Shown here piece by piece: positions 9,117-16,771 of a DNA stretch of 64,000 nt. The stretch spans positions 1 through 64,000 of the forward strand of contig JBQTHE010000015.1 in assembly GCA_052390115.1 (NCBI GenBank), given 5' to 3'. Numbering within the stretch: the first letter of the stretch is position 1; each line of letters starts with the position of its first letter. The position numbers and the translations under genes were made by a program. The DNA comes from GCA-003244245 sp052390115. GTDB lineage: Bacteria; Actinomycetota; Actinomycetes; Mycobacteriales; Pseudonocardiaceae. Below the pieces are notes generated by a model. It did not search any database, was not told the origin of the DNA, and saw only the letters and a list, made by a program, of their open reading frames with translations.

Positions 9117-10762
9117 CCGGCTCGATCACACCGGCTACGTCGGCCCCAGCGTGGTTAGCCCAAGGGTCGGTGGGGGAACCGCTACTCAATGGCGGGATCT
9201 TCCTGTTCTTCGTGGTCATCACCCTGGTGATCGTGGTCCGGGCCTCCCGCAGCACCAAGACCGCAGCCGATTACTACGCCGCGGGCCGATCGTTCACCGG
9301 CCCGCAGAACGGTGTCGCGATCTCCGGCGACTACCTGTCCGCGGCGTCGTTCCTAGGCATCGCCGGAGCCATCGCTATCTACGGTTACGACGGTTTCCTC
9401 TACTCGATCGGTTTCCTGGTCGCCTGGCTGGTGGCTCTGCTGCTGGTCGCCGAACTGCTGCGGAACACCGGCAAATTCACCATGGGTGACGTGCTGAGCT
9501 TCCGGATGCGCCGGCAACCGGTGCGGGCGGCCGCGGCGGTATCGACGCTCGCGGTGTCGTTCTTCTACCTGCTGGCCCAGATGGCCGGCGCCGGTGGTCT
9601 GGTCGCGCTGCTGCTCAACGTCCAGGGCCGCGGCGCCCAGGCGCTCGTGGTCGCGATTGTCGGCATCCTGATGATCATCTACGTGCTGGTCGGTGGGATG
9701 CGTGGCACCACCTGGGTGCAGATCGTGAAGGCTACCCTGCTGATCATCGCCGCGGGCATGATGACTGCCTGGGTGCTGGGCGCCTTCGGGCTCAACCTGT
9801 CCGCCCTGCTCGGCGAGGCCGCAGCGAAGTCCTCGCAGGGAACGGCCGTGCTCGAACCCGGCCTGCAATGGGGGGCGAACACCACAACGAAGATCGACTT
9901 TGTGTCGTTGGCGATCGCACTGGTGCTGGGCACCGCAGGCCTGCCGCACATTCTGATGCGCTTTTACACGGTTCCGACGGCCAAGGAGGCCCGCCGCACC
10001 GTGGTATGGGCGATCTGGCTGATCGGCGCCTTCTACCTGTTCTCCCTGGTGATCGGCTACGGCGCGGCGGCACTGGTGGAGGGCGGTCCGCAGCGGATCG
10101 CCAGCATGCCCGGTGAGGAGAATTCGGCGGCGCCGCTGCTGGCCTACGAGCTGGGCGGGGAGGTGCTGCTCGGCTTCATCTCGGCGGTGGCTTTCGCCAC
10201 CATTCTCGCCGTGGTGGCCGGGCTGACGATCACCGCGTCGGCGTCCTTCGCGCACGACGTGTACGCCAACGTGATCAAGCACGGCGAACTGAATCCGGAC
10301 AGCGAGGTGCGAGTCGCCCGCATCACCGCCTGCGTCATCGGGGCGTTGGCGATCCTCGGCGGCATCGTCGCGCTCGGTCAGAACATCGCCTTCCTGGTAG
10401 CGCTGGCTTTCGCGGTGGCTGCGTCGGCCAACCTGCCGACCATTCTCTACTCGCTGTTCTGGAAGCGGTTCAACACCAGCGGTGTGCTGTGGAGCATGTA
10501 CGGCGGCCTGATCAGCAGTGTGTTGTTGATCGTCTTGTCGCCGGCGGTGTCCGGCAGCCCGGGCGCGATGGTGCCGGGCGTGGACTTCGCGATCTTCCCG
10601 CTGAAGAACCCGGCCCTGGTCTCGGTGCCGCTGGCCTTCCTCCTCGGCTACCTCGCGACCGTGCTGAGTAAGGACGACGCCGACGAGGCGAAGTTCGCCG
10701 AGATGGAGGTGCGGGCGCTGACCGGTGCCGGTTCCGAGAAGGCGCTGGTGCGGGGCGGCTAG
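9113..10762 (+). CDS. cation/acetate symporter, ActP/MctC-like (second copy)
   Basis: A 549-residue SSS-family transporter with 13 probable membrane segments. Diagnostic stretches are DYYAAGRSFTGPQNG, ISGDYLSAASFLGIAG and LGTAGLPHILMRFY. It lacks the large loop insertion of the first copy. The start is the GTG that overlaps the DUF485 stop by the GTGA pattern; the frame is open further upstream but that part only shadows the DUF485 gene. A short hairpin follows at 10777. Confidence 0.93.
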   Translation: MTGSITPATSAPAWLAQGSVGEPLLNGGIFLFFVVITLVIVVRASRSTKTAADYYAAGRSFTGPQNGVAISGDYLSAASFLGIAGAIAIYGYDGFLYSIGFLVAWLVALLLVAELLRNTGKFTMGDVLSFRMRRQPVRAAAAVSTLAVSFFYLLAQMAGAGGLVALLLNVQGRGAQALVVAIVGILMIIYVLVGGMRGTTWVQIVKATLLIIAAGMMTAWVLGAFGLNLSALLGEAAAKSSQGTAVLEPGLQWGANTTTKIDFVSLAIALVLGTAGLPHILMRFYTVPTAKEARRTVVWAIWLIGAFYLFSLVIGYGAAALVEGGPQRIASMPGEENSAAPLLAYELGGEVLLGFISAVAFATILAVVAGLTITASASFAHDVYANVIKHGELNPDSEVRVARITACVIGALAILGGIVALGQNIAFLVALAFAVAASANLPTILYSLFWKRFNTSGVLWSMYGGLISSVLLIVLSPAVSGSPGAMVPGVDFAIFPLKNPALVSVPLAFLLGYLATVLSKDDADEAKFAEMEVRALTGAGSEKALVRGG

Positions 10763-10776
10763 GCCGGACCGCCAAC

Positions 10777-10796
10777 GCCACAGCCGTAGCTGTGGC
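10777..10796. terminator. hairpin after symporter operon
   Basis: GCCACAGC and GCTGTGGC, perfect 8-bp arms with a 4-base loop, 14 bases after the symporter stop and 11 bases before the rhodanese start. It plausibly ends or attenuates the symporter transcript. Confidence 0.55.
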
Positions 10797-10807
10797 ACGA
10801 TTCGGCC

Positions 10808-11146
10808 ATGACGTCCCCAGTCCCGGCCGTGCTCGTGCCCAACGTGCCCAACAACGCTGTGCTGCTCGACGTCCGGGAGAACGACGAGTGGGCCGCCGGG
10901 CATGCGCCGGGGGCCGTGCACGTCCCGATGGGGCAGGTACCGCAGCGCCTCGACGAGCTCGCCACCACCTTCCCCGATCGCCCGGTGCACGTGGTGTGCC
11001 GGTCCGGGGGGCGGTCGGCACGGGTCACCACCTATCTGGTGCAGGCAGGGTGGGACGCGGTGAACGTCGACGGTGGGATGCGCGCCTGGGCTGCTGCCGG
11101 GCGTCCGATGGTGACCGAGTCGACCGCGCCTCCCCGAGTCCTGTAG
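10808..11146 (+). CDS. rhodanese-like domain protein
   Basis: A single rhodanese domain of 112 residues: LLDVRENDEW near the start, GAVHVPMG, and the active-site loop VVCRSGGRSA with C64 as predicted persulfide-bearing residue. The loop has the CRSGGRS form usual for single-domain thiosulfate or polysulfide sulfurtransferases. It is cytoplasmic, with no signal peptide. Seven bases separate it from the next gene. Confidence 0.9.
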   Translation: MTSPVPAVLVPNVPNNAVLLDVRENDEWAAGHAPGAVHVPMGQVPQRLDELATTFPDRPVHVVCRSGGRSARVTTYLVQAGWDAVNVDGGMRAWAAAGRPMVTESTAPPRVL

Positions 11147-11153
11147 GTCCGGC

Positions 11154-11942
11154 GTGCCCGCCCACCCGCGCTACACCGGCCCACCGTCCTATCCCATCCC
11201 GCCACGCTGGGGTTTCCCGCGACTGGGCCAGCGGTCGCCGGTGGCGGGGACCGCCCCAGCGGTGGCGTCCCTGGAGCAGATGCGCGCGCTGGGCGCTGCG
11301 GCGGTCCCGCTGCTCGGGCTGACCGCCGTGCTCATGCTGGCCACCGCAGGCGCCGAGGCGTGGCGTTACGCGCTGCTGCTGGACAGCCGCACCGACGCGG
11401 TGCCCGCCGGGCCGCTGCACGCCAGCGATGCGCTGGTGATCACCGGCGGGGTGATCTCGCTGCTGGCCGGCATCCTGGCCGGCGCGGTCACGGTGGGGTG
11501 GCTGGTGCGCGCCTGCACGGTCGCGGCCCGGGCTGCCGGGGTCACACCGGCCCGGCGCGCCTGGCAGCTGGTCGCGGGCGTACTGGTGCCGGGGGTGAAC
11601 CTGGTGGTGCCGGGTGCGGTGCTCGCCGAACTGGAGCACGCGGCGCTGGGCCGGGACCCGGGCCGTCGACCGCGCCCGTCCCGGCTGGTCGTCGGATGGT
11701 GGGCGGTCTGGGCGACCGGGCTGGTCCTGGCCGGCACGACCATGCTGTGGGACCTGCGCGACGGGGTGCAGGCCCGCGCCGACGGAGTGCTGCTGCACGC
11801 GGCCACCGACCTGGTGGCGGGGGCTGTCGCGATCACCACGATCGTCGTGGTGCGGCGGCTGACCCGGTTGCTCAGCCCGGCGAAACTGGCCGGCGCCCGC
11901 CGGATGGTGGTGGTGCGGGTGCCGGACGGCACCCGCCCGTGA
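11154..11942 (+). CDS. DUF4328 membrane protein
   Basis: A 262-residue protein with a Pro-rich N-terminus and about six hydrophobic segments. The arrangement of WRYALLLDSR, ALVITGGVISLLAGILAGAVTVGWLVRAC, LVPGVNLVVPGAVLAELEHAA and SRLVVGWWAVW matches the DUF4328 family of actinobacterial integral membrane proteins of unknown function. The stop codon lies inside the GTGAGTG arm of a conserved hairpin at 11939. Confidence 0.8.
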   Translation: MPAHPRYTGPPSYPIPPRWGFPRLGQRSPVAGTAPAVASLEQMRALGAAAVPLLGLTAVLMLATAGAEAWRYALLLDSRTDAVPAGPLHASDALVITGGVISLLAGILAGAVTVGWLVRACTVAARAAGVTPARRAWQLVAGVLVPGVNLVVPGAVLAELEHAALGRDPGRRPRPSRLVVGWWAVWATGLVLAGTTMLWDLRDGVQARADGVLLHAATDLVAGAVAITTIVVVRRLTRLLSPAKLAGARRMVVVRVPDGTRP

Positions 11943-11978
11943 GTGGCGACCGGTGCTGGAACGCTGTTCCTCACTCAC
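11939..11978 (+). repeat. stop-codon hairpin, family copy 1
   Basis: GTGAGTG and CACTCAC form the outer arms of a 40-bp element; inside is a second stem GGAAC-gct-GTTCC. The TGA stop of the DUF4328 gene is bases 2-4 of the left arm. Copies with the same outer arms are at 35247 (also 40 bp) and 42103, again carrying stop codons. The inner stem changes sequence on both sides together between copies, suggesting that structure is kept. Confidence 0.75.
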
Positions 11979-11980
11979 AC

Positions 11981-12018
11981 GGTCACGGCGGCCACGCGAT
12001 CGCGTGGCCGCCGTGACC
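11981..12018. repeat. perfect 38-bp palindrome before DUF5926 gene
   Basis: GGTCACGGCGGCCACGCG and its exact complement CGCGTGGCCGCCGTGACC meet at a central AT. The right arm contains a GTG that opens a 4-codon reading frame (GTG ACC AAA CGA TAG, 12013-12027). About 20 bases of the right arm and start are then repeated at 12027-12048, where the same GTGACCAAACG is the likely start of the real gene. Terminator, regulatory palindrome and start-site duplication are all possible readings. Confidence 0.8.
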
Positions 12019-12037
12019 AAACGATAGCGTGCCCGCC

Positions 12038-12988
12038 GTGACCAAACGCAGCGCGACCAAGGTGCGCCAACGCGACAGCCAGTACAACCCCCGCCAGCCG
12101 TGCCCGTGTGGCTCCGGCAAGAGGTACAAGGCCTGCCACGGTGCCCCGGGCGGCGCCCAGGACGTCATCGTCAGCCGTCCCTTCGCGGGACTGGCCGGGG
12201 AGTGCCAACTCGTCGCGCTGCGCGAGTTCGTGCCGTCGGCGACCGCACCCTTACCCCTGGCGCAGCCAGCCGGGCGAGACGTCACGTTGGCCACTGTGCT
12301 GCCGACGGCGGCCGCGGCGATCGTGCGGCCCGACGGTGCGGCGCTGGTCGGGCTGCAGGTGCTGACCCGGTCCGGCGACCTGTCCCGGGACCTCGGCCGC
12401 GCGGTGACCTGGGCACTGACCGCGGAGCCCGGCTCAGTGCTGCCCAAAGTGAGCACCACCGCCGAGGGCGAGCAGATCCGGTTGCAGGATCTGCTGACCC
12501 CGGACACGCCACTCGACGTCACCAGGTACTCCGACTTCGCCTGGTGGATCCCCGGCGACGAACCTCCGTCCAAGGAGGCGGCGCTGTCGATACAGCAGGC
12601 CAACGCCGCGATCATGCCGACCGAAGCGGTCATCGGAGAAGGGGTCGATGCCGCCTATTGGGTCGACGCCGGTGACAAGGCGCACCTGCGATGGGTCCGT
12701 CCGGAGCCGGAGGAACAGCTGCTCACCGCCCTGGCCCGGCTGGCTGCCCGTGATGAGCTGGACCTCGGCGACGGCTCCCGCTACGCAGGCTCGTTCCGCG
12801 CGCACGGTGTGCTGGTGCCGGTCTGGGATCTCGACCGCGAGCAGCACGCCCGAGAATGGATCACCCCCGCAGAGACATTCGCCCCCCGCTTAACGCAGGC
12901 ACTGGCGTCACTGGACGACACCCCACTCACCGACCCCGAACGCCGCGCCCTGCGCGGCCTCCGCAACCGCCAAATCACCCTCCGCTGA
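12038..12988 (+). CDS. DUF5926 family protein with SEC-C motif
   Basis: The N-terminus holds the SEC-C-type metal-binding motif PCPCGSGKRYKACHG (residues about 20-34), which resembles the zinc motif at the C-terminus of SecA. The remaining 280 residues match the DUF5926 family of actinobacteria. Function is unknown; the SEC-C motif suggests binding to ribosome or protein-export components, which is inference. Two in-frame GTG codons, at 12029 and 12038, are possible; 12038 (MTKRSATKVRQ) is preferred because the same start sequence occurs in the duplicated copy at 12013. Confidence 0.85.
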   Translation: MTKRSATKVRQRDSQYNPRQPCPCGSGKRYKACHGAPGGAQDVIVSRPFAGLAGECQLVALREFVPSATAPLPLAQPAGRDVTLATVLPTAAAAIVRPDGAALVGLQVLTRSGDLSRDLGRAVTWALTAEPGSVLPKVSTTAEGEQIRLQDLLTPDTPLDVTRYSDFAWWIPGDEPPSKEAALSIQQANAAIMPTEAVIGEGVDAAYWVDAGDKAHLRWVRPEPEEQLLTALARLAARDELDLGDGSRYAGSFRAHGVLVPVWDLDREQHAREWITPAETFAPRLTQALASLDDTPLTDPERRALRGLRNRQITLR

Positions 12989-13007
12989 CCCCTTCACCCC
13001 GGCTTCC

Positions 13008-13073
13008 CCGCATTCAGCGGGCTCAGCGGGGTTATCGTGCGTCGAATAACCCCGCTGAGCCCGCTGAATGCGG
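13008..13073. terminator. 66-bp perfect inverted repeat between convergent genes
   Basis: Two exact 28-base arms (13008-13035 and 13046-13073, left arm starting CCGCATTCAGCGGGCTCAGC) flank a 10-base loop. It separates the convergent DUF5926 and CPBP genes and can act as a bidirectional terminator. A second, imperfect copy of exactly the same length is at 24210-24275, so it is also a dispersed repeat. Confidence 0.85.
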
Positions 13074-13082
13074 AGGGCGCGG

Positions 13083-13904
13083 TTAGGGGAGCCAGGTGAG
13101 GCGGCCGCGGAGGAGGGCGTAGCCGACGAAGGCGACTACGTCGAGCAGGGTGTGGGCGGCGATCAGGGGCCACAGGCGGTTTGTTCGCTGCCATATCCGG
13201 CCGAACACGATCCCCATCACCAGATTCCCGACGAACCCGCCGAATCCCTGGTAGAGGTGATAGGAGCCGCGGAGCACCGCGCTGGCCAGCAGAGCACTAC
13301 CCTCCCCCGATCCCAGCTGGCGCAACCGGGTGATCAGGTACCCGACCACCAGCAACTCCTCGGCCAGCGCGTTGGCCACCGCCGCAGCGAGCAATACCGG
13401 GACGCGCCACCAGGTGTCATCCAGCGCGGACGGCAGCACGGTCAGGTTGAGACCGGCCGCGCGGGCCAGGAGGTACAGGCCCAGCCCCGGCACGCCGATC
13501 ATCGCAGCGAGCCCGATGCCAAGCCCAGCATCCCGACCGCGGGACCGACCGTCCAGGCCAAGGCTGCGCAGTGGGATCCCGCTGCGCCACAGCAGGTAGC
13601 CGGCCAGGCCACCCCAGGCCAGCAGTTGGATCACCCCGGTGAGCTGGTAGGCAAGATCCAGCAGTTCCGCCTTGCGGCCTGGCGCGTTGATCGCCACCGA
13701 TTGGTCCGCCAGTGACCCCGGAACCAGCAATGCATCCAGCAGCGCCAGCAGGCTGCGCAGCCCGGACAGTCCCAGCGTCACCGCCAACACCAGGACGACC
13801 TCGACGACCAGGGCTCGGCGCTGCGCGGGATCGGTGACCAGCGCCAGCTGCTCCGGTCGCGACGGGGCAAGCCATGCCCCCAACCAACCGGCCCGTGCGC
13901 TCAC
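13083..13904 (-). CDS. CPBP-family intramembrane metalloprotease
   Basis: A 273-residue polytopic protein. The CPBP (CAAX protease and bacteriocin-processing) motifs are visible: the Glu pair in NALAEELLVVGYL, the HLYQG motif further on, and a late LIAAHTLLDV segment with the third metal-ligand region. About seven membrane segments are likely. Members of the family cleave within membranes or act in self-immunity; the substrate here is unknown. The start, ATG-type MSARAGWLG, is 46 bases from the divergent gene at 13951, so the two promoters lie close together. Confidence 0.88.
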   Translation of the reverse strand: MSARAGWLGAWLAPSRPEQLALVTDPAQRRALVVEVVLVLAVTLGLSGLRSLLALLDALLVPGSLADQSVAINAPGRKAELLDLAYQLTGVIQLLAWGGLAGYLLWRSGIPLRSLGLDGRSRGRDAGLGIGLAAMIGVPGLGLYLLARAAGLNLTVLPSALDDTWWRVPVLLAAAVANALAEELLVVGYLITRLRQLGSGEGSALLASAVLRGSYHLYQGFGGFVGNLVMGIVFGRIWQRTNRLWPLIAAHTLLDVVAFVGYALLRGRLTWLP

Positions 13905-13950
13905 CCCGCGACGCTATCCGGCTGCCTGCGGCCCCGCGTATCGTGGCCGC

Positions 13951-14337
13951 GTGTGGCGGTTCGCGCTCTCCCGGCGATGGTGGGTCGGGCACCTGCTGGT
14001 CGCCTTGTGTTGTGGGCTGTTCATCCGGCTGGGGCGCTGGCAATGGGACCGGGCGGAGTCAGCCTCGGGTGACTGGCAGAATCTCGGTTACGCGCTGCAA
14101 TGGCCGTTGTTCGCGGTCGTGTTGGTCGCGGCCTGGGCCCGGTTCCTGTGGCTGGAGCAGCGTCGCGTCCCCGAGGCAGTCCCCGCACCCGATCCACCGA
14201 CCCTGATCCCGCCGGCTACTCGACGCCCTGCACAACGCATTGGGCAACGACCGATCCCGGAGGACGATCCCCACGATGAGCTCGCCGCATACAACGCCTA
14301 CCTCGCCCGGCTCGCCGAGCAGGACCGGCAGTCCTAG
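13951..14337 (+). CDS. conserved membrane protein
   Basis: A 128-residue protein starting MWRFALSRRWWVGHLLVALCCGLFIRLGRWQWDRA, with two membrane segments (about 10-26 and 46-64) and a long hydrophilic, Pro-rich tail ending DELAAYNAYLARLAEQDRQS. The N-terminus, including RLGRWQWDRA, recalls the first segment of SURF1-type proteins but the remaining domain is missing. The GTG at 13951 is chosen; reading upstream would run into the divergent protease gene. Its 3' end overlaps the next gene by 62 bases. Confidence 0.7.
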   Translation: MWRFALSRRWWVGHLLVALCCGLFIRLGRWQWDRAESASGDWQNLGYALQWPLFAVVLVAAWARFLWLEQRRVPEAVPAPDPPTLIPPATRRPAQRIGQRPIPEDDPHDELAAYNAYLARLAEQDRQS

Positions 14338-14659
14338 CCACCGGGTCACGACCTGGCTGATCGGCTACCGGATCGCTGCTTACGCCACCGGTGTGATGCT
14401 GCTCGTCCTCACGCTATCCATGGTGTTGCGCTACGGCTTCGCCGACGAGCGGCTCGTCTGGAGCGGACCGGTGCACGGATTTCTCTACATGGGTTATCTC
14501 GTCTGCACGGTGCTGCTGGGTACCGCCGTGCGGTGGCGGCCAGGGAGGATGGTGCTGGTGGCGCTGGCCGGCACGATCCCCCTGATGTCCTTCGTCGCCG
14601 AGCGCAGCGTGACCCGTGAGGTGCGGGCCAGCCTGGTCAAACCGACGTCGTCACGGTAG
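14276..14659 (+). CDS. DUF3817 membrane protein
   Basis: A 127-residue protein with three hydrophobic segments. YRIAAYATGVMLLVLTLSMVLRY, then GPVHGFLYMGYLVCTVLL and the final membrane segment with FVAERSVTREV match the DUF3817 family, often encoded beside small membrane proteins in actinomycetes. ATG 14276 (MSSPHTTP) is chosen; it lies inside the 3' end of the preceding gene, so translation of the two is probably coupled. Confidence 0.85.
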   Translation: MSSPHTTPTSPGSPSRTGSPSHRVTTWLIGYRIAAYATGVMLLVLTLSMVLRYGFADERLVWSGPVHGFLYMGYLVCTVLLGTAVRWRPGRMVLVALAGTIPLMSFVAERSVTREVRASLVKPTSSR

Positions 14660-14691
14660 CCCCGACAAGCGCCGGAGAGACCGCTACTAAG

Positions 14692-15600
14692 GTGCGTCGG
14701 GTGTCAACGGTGCTGAATCTGCATGCCTCCGGCTCACGAGGCGTCCCACCCCTGCTTGCCAGGCTGGTCGATGATGCGGCGCTGTTCCCGCCGTCGGTGA
14801 CGAGCCTGGTCGATGTCGTTGCGACGCACCTCGCCGCCCGCAGCGAGCCATACGCGGGAGTGATCGGATTCCTGCTCTGCCCGACCTCACGGCTCGGCGC
14901 GCTGGTCACTGCGCTGCGCAAAGCACCTCCCGCGCAACCGGTGGCCCTGTCGCTGGTGGCCAACACCGGGCTGGGGGGCCTGCCCAAGGCTATCTCCACC
15001 GCGTTGGACAACGGCAAGCTCCTGGATCTGCGGATGATCGAGGTGCCGGCACCGTCGGACGTGGACGCCAACTGGCTGGTGCAGCTCACCGAGTTCGTGC
15101 CCGACGACGTGGTCCGGGTGGTGGAGCCACGCCGTGGGCGGCCGGATTGGTTGGATGGCGTGCGCCGCGTCGCCGAGGCCGGCTGCTGGCCAAAGCTGCG
15201 CTGCGGCGGCGCCTCCGCGGAGTCGTTTCCCAGCATCGACGAGGTGGCTGATTTCCTGGCCATCGCAACCGGCACCGGCCAGCCGTTCAAGGCCACCGCC
15301 GGGCTGCACCATGCGGTGCGCCATCACGACGACCGCACCGGGCTGATCCACCACGGGCTGCTCAACATGCTCGTCGGCACCGCCCGCTCGATATCAGGCG
15401 CGGGCGTGCACGAGGCGCTGCGCTGTACCGACGCGGCAGCGTTGGCCGCCGAGGCCGGCGCGCTGTCCAAGGACAGCGCGCGGATCGTCCGCGATGTGTT
15501 CGCCTGCTACGGGTCAATGTCGCTGACCGGCCCAGTGGCCGATCTGATCCGGCTGGGACTACTCCCGAACCCCACCCCCCGCCGAGTATCCCGGGGTTAA
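14692..15600 (+). CDS. conserved hypothetical protein upstream of pheA
   Basis: A 302-residue cytoplasmic protein. Distinctive stretches are WPKLRCGGASAESFPSIDEVADFL and PFKATAGLHHAVRHHD, conserved in actinobacterial proteins of unknown function as I recall them. The alternating beta/alpha appearance and the KxRxGG and HHAVR motifs would fit a TIM-barrel-like fold, but that is inference. GTG 14692 is used; GTG 14701 is an alternative. A 22-bp tandem-repeat array begins 18 bases after its stop. Confidence 0.65.
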   Translation: MRRVSTVLNLHASGSRGVPPLLARLVDDAALFPPSVTSLVDVVATHLAARSEPYAGVIGFLLCPTSRLGALVTALRKAPPAQPVALSLVANTGLGGLPKAISTALDNGKLLDLRMIEVPAPSDVDANWLVQLTEFVPDDVVRVVEPRRGRPDWLDGVRRVAEAGCWPKLRCGGASAESFPSIDEVADFLAIATGTGQPFKATAGLHHAVRHHDDRTGLIHHGLLNMLVGTARSISGAGVHEALRCTDAAALAAEAGALSKDSARIVRDVFACYGSMSLTGPVADLIRLGLLPNPTPRRVSRG

Positions 15601-15617
15601 CCCCACCCCCCGCCCAC

Positions 15618-15683
15618 GGCGTGTCCGCTTCTGGTGCACGGTGTGTCCGCTTCTGGTGCACGGTGTGTACGTCTTCCGGGTAC
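15618..15683 (+). repeat. 22-bp tandem array A (3 units)
   Basis: Three consecutive 22-bp units start at 15618, 15640 and 15662. Units begin GGCGTGTC (first) or GGTGTGT (later) and end TGCAC or GTAC. A C-rich tract follows the upstream stop codon and leads into the first unit. Related arrays are at 17667, 26629, 39385, 40796 and 53808. Confidence 0.85.
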
Positions 15684-15699
15684 CTCGTAGGCTCGCGCC

Positions 15700-16602
15700 A
15701 TGGCCGTCACCTCGTACCTCGGACCCGAGGGCACTTTTGCCGAGCAGGCTGCTCACCTCCTGACCCCTGGCGACGAGTTGCGTTCCGCGGTGTCGGTGCA
15801 CGCGGCGATCGCCGCGCTGCGGGCCGGAGAGGTCGACGCGGCATGCGTGCCGGTGGAGAACTCGGTGGAGGGCTCCGTGCCGGCCACTCTCGATGCGATG
15901 GCAGAGGGCGAGCCGGTGTTGGCGGTGGCGGAGACCGTGTTGCCGATCCGGTTCAGCGTGCTGGTGCGTCCGGGTACCGGCGCGGTGGACGTCCGCACCA
16001 TAGCCACCCACCCGCACGCCGCTGCCCAGGTCCGGACCTGGGTCGCTACCCACCTGCCGAGCGCGGCGACGGTGCTGACCCCCTCCACATCGGCCGCTGC
16101 GATCGCGGTGCTCGACGGCCAGGCCGACGCCGCGGTGTGCGCCCCAGTCGCGGTGCGGCACTACCCGCTGACCGAACTGGCCAGCGGAGTGCACGACCAG
16201 GACGATGCGATGACCCGCTTCCTGCTGTTGCGCCATCCCGGCGCGGTGCCACCGCCCACCGGCACGGACCGCACCTCGCTGGTCGCGATGGCCGTCGACC
16301 GGCCGGGGGCGCTACTCGAGGTACTCGCCGAGTTCGCTCTGCGCGGGATCAACCTCACCCGGATCGAATCCCGGCCGATGAAGTGCAAGCTGGGCGAATA
16401 CCAGTTCTTCCTGGACTGCGAGGGTCACGTGGCTGAGGATGCGGTCGGGGACGCGCTGGCAGAGCTGCATCGGCGATGCACCTGGGTCCGCTTCCTGGGC
16501 TCGTATCCTCGGACCGGTGCATCCCGGCCCGGTCCGGACCAGGCCGGGTTCACCGCCGCCCGGGAGTGGCTCACCGCGGTGCGCGCCGGGCGCAGTGCAT
16601 GA
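15700..16602 (+). CDS. pheA: prephenate dehydratase
   Basis: Converts prephenate to phenylpyruvate in phenylalanine synthesis. Residues 1-190 form the periplasmic-binding-like catalytic domain (YLGPEGTFAEQAA at the start, VPVENSVEGSV, and the catalytic TRF motif in DDAMTRFLLL). An ACT regulatory domain follows from about 205, with the phenylalanine-binding signature ESRPMKCKLGEYQFF. At 300 residues it is a normal monofunctional enzyme without chorismate mutase. Its stop overlaps the first of a chain of micro-ORFs leading to the phosphatase gene, the same gene pair as Rv3838c-Rv3837c in M. tuberculosis. Confidence 0.95.
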   Translation: MAVTSYLGPEGTFAEQAAHLLTPGDELRSAVSVHAAIAALRAGEVDAACVPVENSVEGSVPATLDAMAEGEPVLAVAETVLPIRFSVLVRPGTGAVDVRTIATHPHAAAQVRTWVATHLPSAATVLTPSTSAAAIAVLDGQADAAVCAPVAVRHYPLTELASGVHDQDDAMTRFLLLRHPGAVPPPTGTDRTSLVAMAVDRPGALLEVLAEFALRGINLTRIESRPMKCKLGEYQFFLDCEGHVAEDAVGDALAELHRRCTWVRFLGSYPRTGASRPGPDQAGFTAAREWLTAVRAGRSA

Positions 16603-16771
16603 CCGCCGAGGCACTCCGTCCCGCCGAGGCGGCGTTGTGACCGCCGAGGCAGTCTTCGCCGCTGAGGCGGCGTTGTGACCGCCGAGGCACTCCGTCCCGC
16701 CGAGGCGGCGTTGTGACCGCCGAGGCAGTCTTCGCCGCTGAGGCGCCTCCGACACGGCCTGTGGAGGCGGC
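16599..16771 (+). repeat. 38-bp micro-ORF relay, locus 1 (4 units)
   Basis: Units start at 16599 (ATG) and 16637, 16675, 16713 (GTG). The first three are exactly 38 bp and encode MTAEALRPAEAAL, MTAEAVFAAEAAL and MTAEALRPAEAAL. The fourth is 59 bp and encodes 20 residues ending PVEAA. Each stop TGA overlaps the next GTG, and each unit ends in a GAGGCGG-like ribosome-binding sequence. The chain starts on the pheA stop and ends exactly on the start codon of the phosphatase at 16772. Confidence 0.9.

Noticed and set aside
9353..10990. Long minus-strand open frame opposite the second symporter
   Set aside because: It is a shadow of the GC-rich coding frame: composition is dominated by Arg, Gln, His and Gly, and no domain is seen. 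The same applies to the long frame at 3481-5103 and others.
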